Below are positions 16,458 through 25,072 of a stretch of 64,000 bases of DNA, in pieces. The translations under genes were made by a program, and so were the position numbers. The stretch is from positions 1-64,000 of the forward strand of contig JAQTOP010000007.1 of assembly GCA_028713285.1 (NCBI GenBank), read 5' to 3'. The notes under the pieces were generated by a model, which searched no databases, had not been told where the DNA came from, and saw nothing but the letters and a program-made list of their open reading frames with translations. Every line of letters begins with the position of its first letter. The first letter of the stretch is position 1. This DNA is from Terrimicrobiaceae bacterium. Its GTDB lineage: Bacteria > Verrucomicrobiota > Verrucomicrobiia > Chthoniobacterales > JAATET01.

Positions 16458-16539
16458 GACAGGATTTACCGGATGAACAGGATTAGAACGGCTGTGCTTA
16501 TTGCTTCCCTGTCATCCTGTAAATCCTGTTAATCCTGTC
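16458..16539. repeat. Inverted intergenic repeat built of ATCCTGT units
   Basis: The left arm reads GACAGGATTTACCGGATGAA followed by CAGGATTAGAA; the right arm reads CATCCTGTAAATCCTGTTAA followed by TCCTGTC. The arms form a long imperfect palindrome made of 8- to 9-base units, lying exactly between the divergent serS and dnaJ-like genes. I associate such ACAGGATT/AATCCTGT elements with dispersed intergenic repeats in several bacterial phyla. It may fold as a hairpin in the transcript of either gene. No open reading frame or transposase is linked to it. Confidence 0.8.
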
Positions 16540-16544
16540 CAGCC

Positions 16545-17489
16545 ATGGCCGTTCAGTTCCGCGACTATTATCAAACGCTCGGGGTGGCGAAGACCGCGGG
16601 CCAGGACGAAATCAAAGCTGCGTTCCGCAAGCTTGCACGCAAATACCATCCTGACACCGCCGAGGACAAAAAGACGGCCGAGGAGAAGTTCAAGGAAATC
16701 AACGAGGCCTACGAAGTGCTCGGCGATCCGGAGAAGCGGCGCAAATACGACGAGTTCGGCGCGAACTGGCAACAGGGCGCCGAGACCGGCGGCGGCGCCT
16801 GGCGGCAGGCGGGCGGCTTTCCGGGCGGGGCCTCGGCTCGCGGGTTCGACCGGGATGAAGGCGTCGATTTCGAATTCGGAGGCACGGGATTCAGCGATTT
16901 TTTCGAGCAGATGTTCGGAGCCCGCCGGGCGGGATTTCGCGCCGGAGGATTTGATCGCTCGCCGCAACGCGGCAGCGACGTCGAAGCCGATATCATGGTC
17001 TCGCTTGAGGAGGTCTTTCACGGCTCGGCGCGGCAGATTTCGTTCCGGCGGCACGATTTCCCACAGGTGCAAACCTACACGGTGAAGATTCCGAAGGGCG
17101 TGCGGGAAGGTCAGCGTATCCGGCTTGCGGGGCAGGGCGGGGCGGGGGCGGCCGGAGGAAGCGCGGGCGATTTGTATTTGCGGGTCCGACTCCAGAAGCA
17201 TCCGGATTACGAGATCGAAGGCGGCGACCTGTATCGGCAGATCGCGGTGCCGGCATGGAAATGCGTGCTCGGCGGATCGGTGGAACTCGCTACGTTCGAT
17301 GGTACGGCGAAAGTGCGGATCCCGCCTCGGACCCAGGGGGGACAGAAGCTCCGCCTTACCGGCTATGGGCTGCCGAAAGTGGGTGGTGCCAGGGGCGACC
17401 TGTATGCCGTGGTCGTGATCGAGCTTCCGAAGCACCTCAGTGCAGCGCAAGAGGCGCTCTGGAAGAAGCTGGCGGACGATGCCTCGTAA
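16545..17489 (+). CDS. cbpA: DnaJ/CbpA-type co-chaperone
   Basis: A 314-aa J-domain protein that would stimulate a DnaK ATPase. The J-domain is at residues 8-70 with the essential 'HPD' ('KYHPDTAEDKK'). A Gly-rich linker follows (about 80-120), then two C-terminal beta domains ('ADIMVSLEEVFHGSARQISF' and 'WKCVLGGSVELATFDG'). The zinc-finger CxxCxGxG repeats of true DnaJ are absent, so this is class II (CbpA-like). The gene lies alone, divergent from serS, with a strong stem-loop just after its stop. Confidence 0.9.
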   Translation: MAVQFRDYYQTLGVAKTAGQDEIKAAFRKLARKYHPDTAEDKKTAEEKFKEINEAYEVLGDPEKRRKYDEFGANWQQGAETGGGAWRQAGGFPGGASARGFDRDEGVDFEFGGTGFSDFFEQMFGARRAGFRAGGFDRSPQRGSDVEADIMVSLEEVFHGSARQISFRRHDFPQVQTYTVKIPKGVREGQRIRLAGQGGAGAAGGSAGDLYLRVRLQKHPDYEIEGGDLYRQIAVPAWKCVLGGSVELATFDGTAKVRIPPRTQGGQKLRLTGYGLPKVGGARGDLYAVVVIELPKHLSAAQEALWKKLADDAS

Positions 17490-17501
17490 AAGCAAAACGA
17501 A

Positions 17502-17527
17502 AAGCGCCGGTCTTTCGACCGGCGCTT
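17502..17527. terminator. Bidirectional stem-loop between convergent genes
   Basis: AAGCGCCGGTC-TTTC-GACCGGCGCTT is a perfect 11-base-pair stem with a 4-base loop. On the minus strand it is followed by TTCGTTTTGCT, which gives a usable U-rich tail for the secreted-protein gene at 17552. On the plus strand the tail is weak, though the convergent cbpA-like gene ends only 12 bases before the stem. It probably serves both genes. Confidence 0.85.
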
Positions 17528-17551
17528 GAAATGCTGGACTTTCGGTTCGGG

Positions 17552-18094
17552 CTAGGAAACCGGAGGAGGCGGCAGGTTGTTCTTGCTCGCAACACCTTGG
17601 TAGTAGGTGAAGACCTCGGCCTGGGTGCTGCCCTTCTTGACAGCGAAGGTTTTGATCGAGGTGTAAATGGCATTCGAAGTCGGTGTCGTCCGTGCAGAAG
17701 AAGGAATCCCCTTGAGGAGAGCATTCAGCGCTTTATTGTAAGTCTTATCGTTCAGATTGAATTTCGTTTTTCCGGTGAAATAGCCGGCCAGAAGCTGTTT
17801 GACGACAGAGTTGGTCCCGGCCCCTTGGAGCGCCGCCGGAACAGGCTTCTTGAGAGCCTTCACAATTGATTTCGCGTACTTTTCGGCGTTTTTCTTGTTG
17901 AGTGCGTCCTTGAGGGTTTTCCCATAAAAGCCCGCAGCAGCATTTGCGGCAGCGAGGCCTTTCTTGGTGCCAATCTTCGCCAGGAGTTGAGTATTAAACT
18001 GAGAGGGTGAAACAGCGGCGGCGAAGCTGAGGGGAGCGGCGGCGACCAAGGCGATGGTGACCGCCGTGATGGCTTTAAGAAGTTTGGAATTCAT
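17552..18094 (-). CDS. Small basic secreted protein, unknown function
   Basis: A 180-aa protein with a classical signal peptide 'MNSKLLKAITAVTIALVAAA' ending near 'LSFA-AAVS'. The mature part is rich in Lys, Ala and Asn, is basic, and has no Cys; the C-terminus is Pro-rich ('NNLPPPPVS'). Base composition is visibly less GC-rich than in neighbouring genes. It has its own promoter-like sequence and a terminator, so it is probably a single-gene unit. I do not recognise the family; it could be a lineage-specific exported protein. Confidence 0.75.
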   Translation of the reverse strand: MNSKLLKAITAVTIALVAAAPLSFAAAVSPSQFNTQLLAKIGTKKGLAAANAAAGFYGKTLKDALNKKNAEKYAKSIVKALKKPVPAALQGAGTNSVVKQLLAGYFTGKTKFNLNDKTYNKALNALLKGIPSSARTTPTSNAIYTSIKTFAVKKGSTQAEVFTYYQGVASKNNLPPPPVS

Positions 18095-18118
18095 CGTCAG
18101 AGTATGGGTTACGTCGTT

Positions 18119-18147
18119 TGCATAAGCCTGCGGAGGTGAATTGTCCA
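18119..18147 (-). promoter_or_regulatory. Candidate sigma70-type promoter of the small secreted protein gene
   Basis: On the minus strand TGGACA (18142-18147) and TATGCA (18119-18124) are separated by exactly 17 bases. The -35 box has five of six consensus bases and the -10 box is weaker. It lies 25 bases upstream of the ATG at 18094. No experimental support is available. Confidence 0.4.
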
Positions 18148-18196
18148 GCGAAATCTGTTTTGCTGCAAAATCGTCACATTTCGCCGTTTGTTTCGG

Positions 18197-19120
18197 TCAG
18201 GAAAAGACTCCGAGGGCCCCAGCGCGAATCGTGAAATCGAGCGGCCATTCTTTCAACGCGATGCCGTCAGCGTGGGCGTGGAGCCGACTGGGACCATCAA
18301 TTTTCAACTTTTGCACGGTTAATACGATCAATCGCGGCGTATAAACGCGTCTGCCGAATCGGATCGAAAAGTAATGCCACCAAAGGTCGAGCTTGCTCCA
18401 GCGTTTGAAGATCGTGACCGTAAGGACCCCGCTGTCGGGGCGCGCGTCCGGAGCCACGGCGAAGTTCATTCCGTAGAATGGCCCATTGGAAACCGTGATT
18501 ATGAGGGCATGCAGCCGAACCGTCGTGGCGCCACTCTGCCGCCAGCGGCGGTCCAGCCGCGCGGCGTCGAGGCCGTTTCGAACGAGCGCGTCGCGAATGG
18601 GAGTGTCGAATTTCAAGTCAAAGGTCTGGCGCGGATAGGCAATCGCCCGTCGGGAAAGCTCGATCCACTTTGCGAAACCGCCAGATTTGATTTCCTCCCC
18701 AAGCGGGAACAACGCCGCGTCGAGGCCGATACCCACACATTCGAAAAACAGGCGGCCATTGACGACACCCGCGTCGATGGCGCGAACGACGCCTCCTGAA
18801 ATCACATGAGCGGCCTCCAACGGATCGGCGGGAAGGTTCAGACCGCGGGCAAAATTGTTGTAGGTGCCGCAGGGGATGATCCCGAGCGGGATGGGGGAGT
18901 CGACGAGAGCGGATGCCACGGCCTCTACAGTACCGTCGCCGCCCGCCACGGCGATCCACTCCACGCCATCCTCGATCGCACGCCGCGCGAGCTGCGCTGC
19001 ATCATCGCCTTCCGCAAACTCGTAGAGTTGCGTGCCGGCGGGCAGGCGGCCCAGCAACTGCGTGGGCGGAAATTTCTCCGCGACACCCGCCGAGGCGTTG
19101 TAGATGAGCAGGCCGGGCAT
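18197..19120 (-). CDS. Diacylglycerol/lipid kinase family protein (YegS/BmrU type)
   Basis: A 307-aa member of the DAG-kinase catalytic domain family, which phosphorylates lipid substrates such as diacylglycerol or sphingoid bases with ATP. 'AVAGGDGTVEAVASAL' is the nucleotide-binding GGDGT motif, and 'PLGIIPCGTYNNFARGLNLP' matches the 'P(L)GT.N.FAR.L' motif that follows. The C-terminal lobe contains 'HADGIAL', matching the conserved 'DGE' position with Asp retained. It starts 33 bases after sufD on the same strand. The ceramide genes elsewhere in this window make a sphingoid-type substrate conceivable, but that is only an inference. Confidence 0.85.
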   Translation of the reverse strand: MPGLLIYNASAGVAEKFPPTQLLGRLPAGTQLYEFAEGDDAAQLARRAIEDGVEWIAVAGGDGTVEAVASALVDSPIPLGIIPCGTYNNFARGLNLPADPLEAAHVISGGVVRAIDAGVVNGRLFFECVGIGLDAALFPLGEEIKSGGFAKWIELSRRAIAYPRQTFDLKFDTPIRDALVRNGLDAARLDRRWRQSGATTVRLHALIITVSNGPFYGMNFAVAPDARPDSGVLTVTIFKRWSKLDLWWHYFSIRFGRRVYTPRLIVLTVQKLKIDGPSRLHAHADGIALKEWPLDFTIRAGALGVFS

Positions 19121-19153
19121 CCTGGTTTCGACGACGGTTCTGGATTCCCGAAC

Positions 19154-20428
19154 CTAAACGCCCAGACGATCCGCAATGACGGCGCGAAGCCGGTCGCGGA
19201 GGGCTTCATTGTCGATCCGCTCGACCAGCGAATTGAACCGGCCGGCGACGATGAGGCGGGCGGCGAGTTTTTTGGATATGCCGCGAGCCTGCATGTAAAA
19301 AAGCTCGTCCGGGTCGAGCCCTCCCGAGGTGGCGCCGTGGGTGCAGCGCACGTCGTCGTTGAGGATTTCCAGCCCGGGCATGGAGACGGCGATGGCGTCA
19401 TCCGTGAGCAGCAGGTTGCGGACTCTCTGGTAGGCGTCGGTCTGCGATTCGCCTTCCTGCACGCGGATGATGCCGGCGAAAATCGTCCGCGCCGCGTCAT
19501 CGACGACATTTTGATAAAGCAGGTCGCTCGAAGCGTGTTTGGCCGCGTGGTCCTGAAGCGTGTGCTGATCGATCTCTCGCGTGCCGTCGGCCAGGTTCAT
19601 CGAGAGCATCACGCTGCGGCCGCCATCGTGCGCGAGCTTGCTGAGAGATTCGCCCCGGACGTAGCCGCCTCCGAAGTTGGCGAGGAGGGCGGTGGCGGTG
19701 GCGTCGCGGCCGACGAGCGTCGAATTCAAATGGAAGGCAAGCGTGTCGCGGCTCCAATCCTGCACGGCGGCGTAGGTGAGCTGGGAGCCGCGGCCGAGGT
19801 GAAAATCATTGATGCCGCAGGCGAAGGCGCGGGCGCCGTCCGCGCTCTTGAAATGGTCGATGACGGTGACCTTCGCATTGTCGCCGAGAACGATGAGCGT
19901 ATGTGGGAAGACGGAGGAGTTTTCGCCCTCGACCCAATAAAACAGCTCGATCGGGAGCGCGACCTCGACATTTTTCGGCACGTGGACGAGCACGCCGCCC
20001 GTGAGCATCGCCTTGTGGAGACGGGCGTATTTGTGCGAGCCGAGTTCGACGGGCTGCGCCATGAAATAGGCGCGGAAGAGCGCTTCGTGCTCATACGCGG
20101 CCACGTCGAGAGGCTCGACGATCACACCCTCGGGCAGAGCGGGGGCCTCGTGGTGGACGAGCGCGTTGTTGCCAAAAACGAATCGCGCGGCGAAGTCGCC
20201 GAGACCGGTCGAGGCGTTGATCAATTTGCCTTCGCTGGCGATTTCCGGCGCGGGGACAAAGGCGGAGAGGTCGAGGGCCTTGAGGCTGGCAAAGCGCCAG
20301 GCCTCGTCGCGGCGGGTGGGGGCCGGTGTGGATTCGTAGTCGGCGAGGGCGGCGGCCTGTTCGCGCTGGAACCAGTGGGGGAAGGGATTCGTCTCGATGA
20401 CCGCCGGGCTTTCGGGTGCGGTGATCAT
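19154..20428 (-). CDS. sufD: Fe-S assembly protein SufD
   Basis: Partner of SufB in the SufBC2D scaffold that assembles Fe-S clusters in the cytosol. The 424-aa protein has the SufD N-terminus ('[19 protein letters not shown]') and the C-terminal beta-helix core with '[22 protein letters not shown]' and '[16 protein letters not shown]', which are shared with SufB but diagnostic for SufBD. The ATG overlaps the sufB stop (ATGA at 20425-20428). It closes the fur-sufC-sufB-sufD order; sufS and sufU/E are not in this window. Confidence 0.93.
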   Translation of the reverse strand: MITAPESPAVIETNPFPHWFQREQAAALADYESTPAPTRRDEAWRFASLKALDLSAFVPAPEIASEGKLINASTGLGDFAARFVFGNNALVHHEAPALPEGVIVEPLDVAAYEHEALFRAYFMAQPVELGSHKYARLHKAMLTGGVLVHVPKNVEVALPIELFYWVEGENSSVFPHTLIVLGDNAKVTVIDHFKSADGARAFACGINDFHLGRGSQLTYAAVQDWSRDTLAFHLNSTLVGRDATATALLANFGGGYVRGESLSKLAHDGGRSVMLSMNLADGTREIDQHTLQDHAAKHASSDLLYQNVVDDAARTIFAGIIRVQEGESQTDAYQRVRNLLLTDDAIAVSMPGLEILNDDVRCTHGATSGGLDPDELFYMQARGISKKLAARLIVAGRFNSLVERIDNEALRDRLRAVIADRLGV

Positions 20429-21849
20429 CCCACGCTGCCCTCCATTTCAAGGTCGATGAGGCGCTTGAGTTCGACGCTGTATTCCATGGGGAACTCGCGG
20501 ACGAGATCGTTCACGAACCCGTTCACGGCGAGGCTCATGGCCTGGCCCTGATTCAGGCCGCGCTGCTGCATGTAGAAAATCTGCTCGGCGCTGACCTTGC
20601 TAACGCTGGCCTCGTGCTGGCAGGCGTTCCGATTGCCGCGGGTGATGATGGTGGGATACGTGTCGGTGCGGCTGTGCGTGTTGATGAGCAGGGCGTCGCA
20701 CTCGGTATTGTTCCTACAGCCCCGGTGATGCGGCGGGATATCGACCAGGCCGCGATAGGTAGCCTGCCCGCTGCCAATGCTGATGGATTTCGACACGACA
20801 TTCGACGTGGTCTCGTCGGCGGCATGGATCATTTTCGCACCGGTGTCCTGGTGCTGGCCGTCGTTGGCGAGGGCGATGCTGATGACTTCGCCGCGGGCCT
20901 TGCGGCCCTTCATCACGACGCTGGGGTATTTCATCGTGAGGCGGCTGCCGATGTTGCAGTCGATCCATTTGATCTCGGCTTCCTCGTGGGCGAGGCCGCG
21001 TTTCGTGACGAGATTGAAAACGTTCGCCGACCAGTTCTGGACGGTGACGTATTGGATCTTCGCGCCCTTGAGGGCGACGAGTTCGACGACCGCGCTGTGC
21101 AGCGTGGCGGTCTCGAATTTCGGCGCGGTACAGCCTTCCATATACATCACCTCGGCGCCTTCGTCGGCGATGATGAGCGTGCGCTCGAACTGGCCGAAGT
21201 TCTGCGCGTTGATGCGGAAGTAGGCCTGGAGCGGGTGCTTCACCTTCACGCCGGGCGGCACGTAGATGAACGAGCCGCCGGAAAAAACGGCGCTGTTGAG
21301 CGCGCTGAATTTGTTGTCGCCGGTCGGGATGACCTTTCCGAACCACTTGCGGAAGATTTCCGGGTGCTTTTGCAGACCCTCCGTGCTGCCGACGAAAATG
21401 ACGCCCTGCTCGCCGACGGCGGCCTTGATGTTGGAATACGCGGCCTCGCTGTCGAACTGCGCCTCGACGCCGGCCAGGTATTTGCGCTCCTGCTCGGGGA
21501 TGCCGAGCCGCTCGAACGTGCGCTTCATCTCCTCGGGCACGTCGTCCCACGTGCGGCTGGCCTGCGTGCCCTGCGAGAGGTAATAGCGGATGTTCTCGAA
21601 GACGATGTTGTCGAGGTCGTGCGACGCCCAATGCGTGGGCATGGGCTTCTCGAGGAATTTGCGGTAGGCGTCCTTCCGGAACTCGCGAATCCACGCGGGA
21701 TCTTTTTTGACGTCGCAGATGTAGTCGATGGTCGCCTCGTTGAGACCCACACCGGCGTCGTAGGAGTAATCAACGTCGTAACGAAAATCGCCAACGCTGC
21801 GGTCGATGTCGATCTGCGGTTTTGCGGTTGGTTCGAGGATGGCAGACAT
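20425..21849 (-). CDS. sufB: Fe-S assembly protein SufB
   Basis: Scaffold subunit of the Suf complex, 474 aa. Highly conserved segments are present: '[20 protein letters not shown]' in the N-terminal region, '[19 protein letters not shown]', '[20 protein letters not shown]' with the conserved Cys, and '[20 protein letters not shown]'. The C-terminal '[20 protein letters not shown]' carries the His and Glu positions of the SufB family. It starts 20 bases after sufC and overlaps sufD. Confidence 0.96.
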   Translation of the reverse strand: MSAILEPTAKPQIDIDRSVGDFRYDVDYSYDAGVGLNEATIDYICDVKKDPAWIREFRKDAYRKFLEKPMPTHWASHDLDNIVFENIRYYLSQGTQASRTWDDVPEEMKRTFERLGIPEQERKYLAGVEAQFDSEAAYSNIKAAVGEQGVIFVGSTEGLQKHPEIFRKWFGKVIPTGDNKFSALNSAVFSGGSFIYVPPGVKVKHPLQAYFRINAQNFGQFERTLIIADEGAEVMYMEGCTAPKFETATLHSAVVELVALKGAKIQYVTVQNWSANVFNLVTKRGLAHEEAEIKWIDCNIGSRLTMKYPSVVMKGRKARGEVISIALANDGQHQDTGAKMIHAADETTSNVVSKSISIGSGQATYRGLVDIPPHHRGCRNNTECDALLINTHSRTDTYPTIITRGNRNACQHEASVSKVSAEQIFYMQQRGLNQGQAMSLAVNGFVNDLVREFPMEYSVELKRLIDLEMEGSVG

Positions 21850-21869
21850 GTCGTTTCTCCAGTTTGTTT

Positions 21870-22634
21870 TCAGGCGAGGGCGGGCTCTGCCGCGGTTTCG
21901 GTGACCCAGTCGTAGCCCCGGGCTTCGAGTTCGAGTGCAAGGTTTTTGTCGCCGCTCATGGCGATGCGTCCGTCCACCATCACGTGGACCCGGTCGGGCA
22001 CGATGTAGTCGAGCAGGCGCTGGTAGTGGGTGATGACGAGGAAGCCGCGATCGGGCGAGCGCAGGGCATTCACCCCTTCGGACACGATCTTGAGCGCGTC
22101 GATGTCAAGGCCGGAGTCGGTCTCGTCGAGAACGGCGTATTTCGGTTCGAGCATGGCCATCTGGAGAATCTCGCAGCGCTTCTTTTCGCCACCGGAGAAG
22201 CCTTCGTTGACCGAGCGCGAGGTGAAGGCGCGCGGAATCTTGAGCGCGTCCATCTTCGCGTAGAGATTCGCGTAGTAGTCGGTGGCCTCGAGTTCCTCGC
22301 CCTCGGCCAGGCGGGACTGGATGGCGGCGCGGATGAAGTTCGCGATGGTCACGCCGGGGATTTCCATCGGGTATTGGAAGGCCAGAAACAGGCCGGCTCG
22401 CGCGCGCTCGTCAGGCCCAGCGATTTCAAAAAGGCTCCTGCCGTCCATGAGCACGTCGCCGCCGGTGACGGTGTAGTCAGGGTGGCCCGCCATGATCTTC
22501 GCGAGAGTGCTTTTGCCGGAGCCGTTTTTTCCCATGATGGCGTGAACTTCCCCCTTCGGCACTTCGAGGGTGATGCCCTTCAGAATCGGCAGGTCGCCGA
22601 TATTGGCGGTGAGGTTTTGGATGGAGAGGCTCAT
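21870..22634 (-). CDS. sufC: Fe-S assembly ATPase SufC
   Basis: ABC-type ATPase of the Suf complex (254 aa). Walker A '[14 protein letters not shown]', signature '[17 protein letters not shown]' and Walker B '[18 protein letters not shown]' are all present in SufC-specific form. The ORF track extends it by 52 codons in the wrong place; the ATG at 22634 overlaps the fur stop as ATGA. No Shine-Dalgarno sequence precedes it: the upstream 35 bases are five tandem 7-base repeats, so translation presumably depends on coupling to fur. Confidence 0.95.
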   Translation of the reverse strand: MSLSIQNLTANIGDLPILKGITLEVPKGEVHAIMGKNGSGKSTLAKIMAGHPDYTVTGGDVLMDGRSLFEIAGPDERARAGLFLAFQYPMEIPGVTIANFIRAAIQSRLAEGEELEATDYYANLYAKMDALKIPRAFTSRSVNEGFSGGEKKRCEILQMAMLEPKYAVLDETDSGLDIDALKIVSEGVNALRSPDRGFLVITHYQRLLDYIVPDRVHVMVDGRIAMSGDKNLALELEARGYDWVTETAAEPALA

Positions 22635-23083
22635 CGGATTTCGGATTTTGGATTCTGGATTTCGGATTTTGCGCAATCGGCACAGATGCCGCGCAGGGAG
22701 ATTTCGTGATGGGTGATCGTGAAGCCGGCGGGCAGGCTCCATTGCTGGCTGCGTTCGGCGGCGAGGTCGATGTCGAAGACCCTGCTGCAATGTTCACAAA
22801 CGAAGTGGCCGTGTTCCTCGAGATTCGGACAAAAGCGGGTCGGTTCGCGGTCCACATGCACCTGCTTCACCAAGCCGCAGGCTACCAGGGTCTCGAGGGT
22901 ATTGTAAACGGTCGCCAGCGAGATGCTCGGCATGCCTTTTTTCGCCCGCAGGAAGACTTCGGTGGCCGTGGGGTGGCTGTGTTCGTCCCGCAGCAGATCA
23001 TACACATGACGCCTTTGCGGGGTGTCGCGGAGGACTCCACCCCGGATCGTATCGGTGTAGTGATCCTGTCGGCTGACTTTCAC
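22631..23083 (-). CDS. Fur/PerR-family transcriptional regulator
   Basis: A metal-dependent DNA-binding regulator (150 aa). The winged helix includes '[20 protein letters not shown]', the recognition helix of the family. '[20 protein letters not shown]' has the HxH regulatory site and the first CxxC; 'GICADC' is the second CxxC of the structural zinc site. It is the first gene of the suf operon and probably regulates it in response to iron or peroxide. The start is a GTG. The last dozen residues, '[12 protein letters not shown]', come from a tandem DNA repeat and are not part of the family fold. Confidence 0.9.
   Translation of the reverse strand: MKVSRQDHYTDTIRGGVLRDTPQRRHVYDLLRDEHSHPTATEVFLRAKKGMPSISLATVYNTLETLVACGLVKQVHVDREPTRFCPNLEEHGHFVCEHCSRVFDIDLAAERSQQWSLPAGFTITHHEISLRGICADCAKSEIQNPKSEIR
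22635..22669. repeat. Tandem heptad repeat inside the end of fur
   Basis: Five consecutive 7-base units on the plus strand: CGGATTT, CGGATTT, TGGATTC, TGGATTT, CGGATTT. Read on the minus strand they are AAATCCG-type units that encode the last residues of the Fur protein and end directly at the sufC ATG. The array therefore sits at the fur-sufC junction and replaces the normal ribosome site of sufC. Confidence 0.9.
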
Positions 23084-23116
23084 ACTGGGAACTTGCCATA
23101 ACCTGGAGATTGATCA

Positions 23117-23147
23117 AGAATAATTCTAAATCGAGAATGGTTCTCGA
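23117..23147 (-). promoter_or_regulatory. Candidate operator upstream of fur-suf
   Basis: Two palindromes lie next to each other in the short gap before fur: AGAATAATTCT (23117-23127, perfect) and TCGAGAA-TGG-TTCTCGA (23131-23147, perfect 7-base arms). Together they give four alternating AGAA/TTCT half-sites in 31 bases. The arrangement resembles stacked Fur/PerR-type boxes. It is 34 to 64 bases upstream of the GTG start, where autoregulation by the encoded regulator would be expected. The sequence is AT-rich against a GC-rich background. Confidence 0.6.
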
Positions 23148-23213
23148 TGGCGCTTCCCGACGAGAAGGCCCGCGCGCCGGATTCCCGGCGTCCTGCGCCA
23201 CTCCGCGAGCAAT

Positions 23214-23885
23214 CTACACTCCTGGAGAGGGCCCCGATTCGAAGCGCTTCAGGACGGTGGTGAGATAGACCGGTTCCGGGTGAAATTTCCGATATTTGGT
23301 GATCTCGCGCCTTTCGAGGACCTCGAAACCGTAACGTTCGAAGAGCCTCGATCCGCGCCGGCTGTCGAAAGTGACCATCTGGCCATAGACGGCCTTTTCG
23401 CCTGCGGCACGGAGGTAGGCGAGGTAGCGGTTGACGAGTTCGCGCACGCCGGCGAGGCCTTGCGCCTCGGGCAGAAGGTTCATGTGGAAATGCGCGGTGC
23501 GGCGGGGTGCCGCGGGAACTTCGCGCCACGAATTCCGCAGGACCCAGCCGATAAAATCGCGGGACGCACGCGAGTAGGTCCAATAGCGGCGGGCACCCCG
23601 CGCGAGCAGGCTGAAGTTGAGGAAGAAGTCGTGGAATTGCTGGCGCAGCGGGCGGCGCGAACCGAGGAGGTAGCCCTTCACCACGCCATCATGCATGACC
23701 ACGAACGACGACTCCGGCTCCCAGTCCGTGTAGTAGGAGGTGAGGTAATCGGCGAAAAGTTCGCGATCCTCGAAAACCGGGTCGATGGCCCGGCCCAGAT
23801 AGCCGGTCTCGCAACAAAGCCTGCGCACGGCCTCGCGGTCGCGCGGCTCGTAATTGCGAATCACAATGCCGTCAGGGAGGGACAT
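23214..23885 (-). CDS. GNAT-family acetyltransferase
   Basis: A 223-aa protein starting 'MSLPDGIVIRNYEPRDREAV', the usual GNAT opening. 'SSFVVMHDGVVKGYLLGSRR' matches strand 4 of the fold, and 'FHMNLLPEAQGLAGVRELVN' is the acetyl-CoA pyrophosphate-binding region with an 'xxxQGxG/A' element. 'RGSRLFERYGFEVLERREIT' is the C-terminal strand. The ORF track merges it with an unrelated upstream frame. The ATG lies 3 bases after the glycosyltransferase stop. The substrate is unknown. Confidence 0.8.
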   Translation of the reverse strand: MSLPDGIVIRNYEPRDREAVRRLCCETGYLGRAIDPVFEDRELFADYLTSYYTDWEPESSFVVMHDGVVKGYLLGSRRPLRQQFHDFFLNFSLLARGARRYWTYSRASRDFIGWVLRNSWREVPAAPRRTAHFHMNLLPEAQGLAGVRELVNRYLAYLRAAGEKAVYGQMVTFDSRRGSRLFERYGFEVLERREITKYRKFHPEPVYLTTVLKRFESGPSPGV

Positions 23886-23887
23886 TC

Positions 23888-25060
23888 CTACGGGTTGTAG
23901 TCCGCGATGATGGTGCGGTAAATTGAAAACAGCCGCGTAAAAATCGTGCGCCAGGCATAGCGCTCGCGAACGAAACGGCTGGCGGCATCGCCCGCTGCGC
24001 GGAGATCGGTGCGGGTGGCATCGTCGATGGCGGCGGCCAGGGCTTCCGGCGTGTTTTCGCGAGCCCAGTGGGCCTGGTTCGTGAACACGATGCGGTCCAT
24101 GTAACTGCCGCGAATGCCGACGACCGGCGTGCCGCACGCCTGCGCCTCGAGGGTGACGAGGCCGAAGGTCTCGAGGATGCCCGGATGCACAAAGAGATCG
24201 GCCGCACGATAGATGCGGGCCAGCTCCCGGGCGTCGCCGCAATACGGCATCCAGCTCACCGCGCCGGTTGCCGACTGGGCGCGTTCGATCTCGGCACGGC
24301 GCGTCCCGTCGCCGACGGCGAGCAAATGAAAACGCCCCGGTGCGCGGGCATGCAGCGCCTCGAAGGCGGCGAAGAGCGTCTTCACGTTTTTTTCGGGCGC
24401 GAGCCGGCCGACGTAGAGCAGCAGCGTGCGGTCGCCGGGAATCTCGAGCGAGTGCCGCAGCGCGCCGGGCCCGGGTTCGGCGGGGGTGAAGACTTCGGTG
24501 TCCACGCCGAGGTCGGTGTTCGCGATATTTTCCACGCCCCAATCCTCCAGCAATGCCGCAAGCGCCGGGCTCGGGACGAGGGTGCGCTCGAATTTATTGT
24601 AGAGCGCGCGGATGTAGCGGCGGGAGATTTCCTGGGCGATCTCGGTCGGGATGCGTCCAAAATATTTCGAGACCGAGCGGATCGTGGCCTCGGGAAAATG
24701 CGAGTGGTAGAAGCCGACGGCCGGGATGCCGAGCGCGCGGCCCGAGGCGACGGCTTTCCATGCGACTTGATAGGGATCGCCGGACTCGATGAGGTCGGGC
24801 TGTTCGCGCTCGAGGATTTCCTCGACGAGGTGAAGCTTCAGCAGCGCGCGGTAGCGGGAGGTCTTCGAGACCAGCGGGGACTCGATCGTATAGACACGGG
24901 CCTTCGCGTCGCCGGAGCATTCGGTCTTCGCGCCGGGCACGATGAGGATGTGCTCATCGTCCGGCCGCTCTGCGCGCAGGTAGGCGACCTTTTGCTCGAG
25001 ATAGCGCCGCACCCCGCCGCTCACCGGCGAGTAGAACTGGGTGAGATCGCAAAATTTCAA
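23888..25060 (-). CDS. GT4-family glycosyltransferase
   Basis: A retaining GT-B glycosyltransferase of 390 aa. 'DLTQFYSPVSGGVRRYLEQK' is the N-terminal donor/acceptor loop with GG, 'LLLYVGRLAPEKNVKTLFAAF' starts the second Rossmann domain and carries the conserved R and K that bind the donor phosphate, and 'FVHPGILETFGLVTLEAQACGTPVV' is the E(x7)E motif. The order resembles alpha-mannosyl or sulfoquinovosyl-type GT4 enzymes (MgtA/SQD2). With the GNAT gene it forms a two-gene unit. The acceptor could be a lipid, but that is not shown by sequence. Confidence 0.85.
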   Translation of the reverse strand: MKFCDLTQFYSPVSGGVRRYLEQKVAYLRAERPDDEHILIVPGAKTECSGDAKARVYTIESPLVSKTSRYRALLKLHLVEEILEREQPDLIESGDPYQVAWKAVASGRALGIPAVGFYHSHFPEATIRSVSKYFGRIPTEIAQEISRRYIRALYNKFERTLVPSPALAALLEDWGVENIANTDLGVDTEVFTPAEPGPGALRHSLEIPGDRTLLLYVGRLAPEKNVKTLFAAFEALHARAPGRFHLLAVGDGTRRAEIERAQSATGAVSWMPYCGDARELARIYRAADLFVHPGILETFGLVTLEAQACGTPVVGIRGSYMDRIVFTNQAHWARENTPEALAAAIDDATRTDLRAAGDAASRFVRERYAWRTIFTRLFSIYRTIIADYNP

Positions 25061-25072
25061 CGGCAGGAAATT

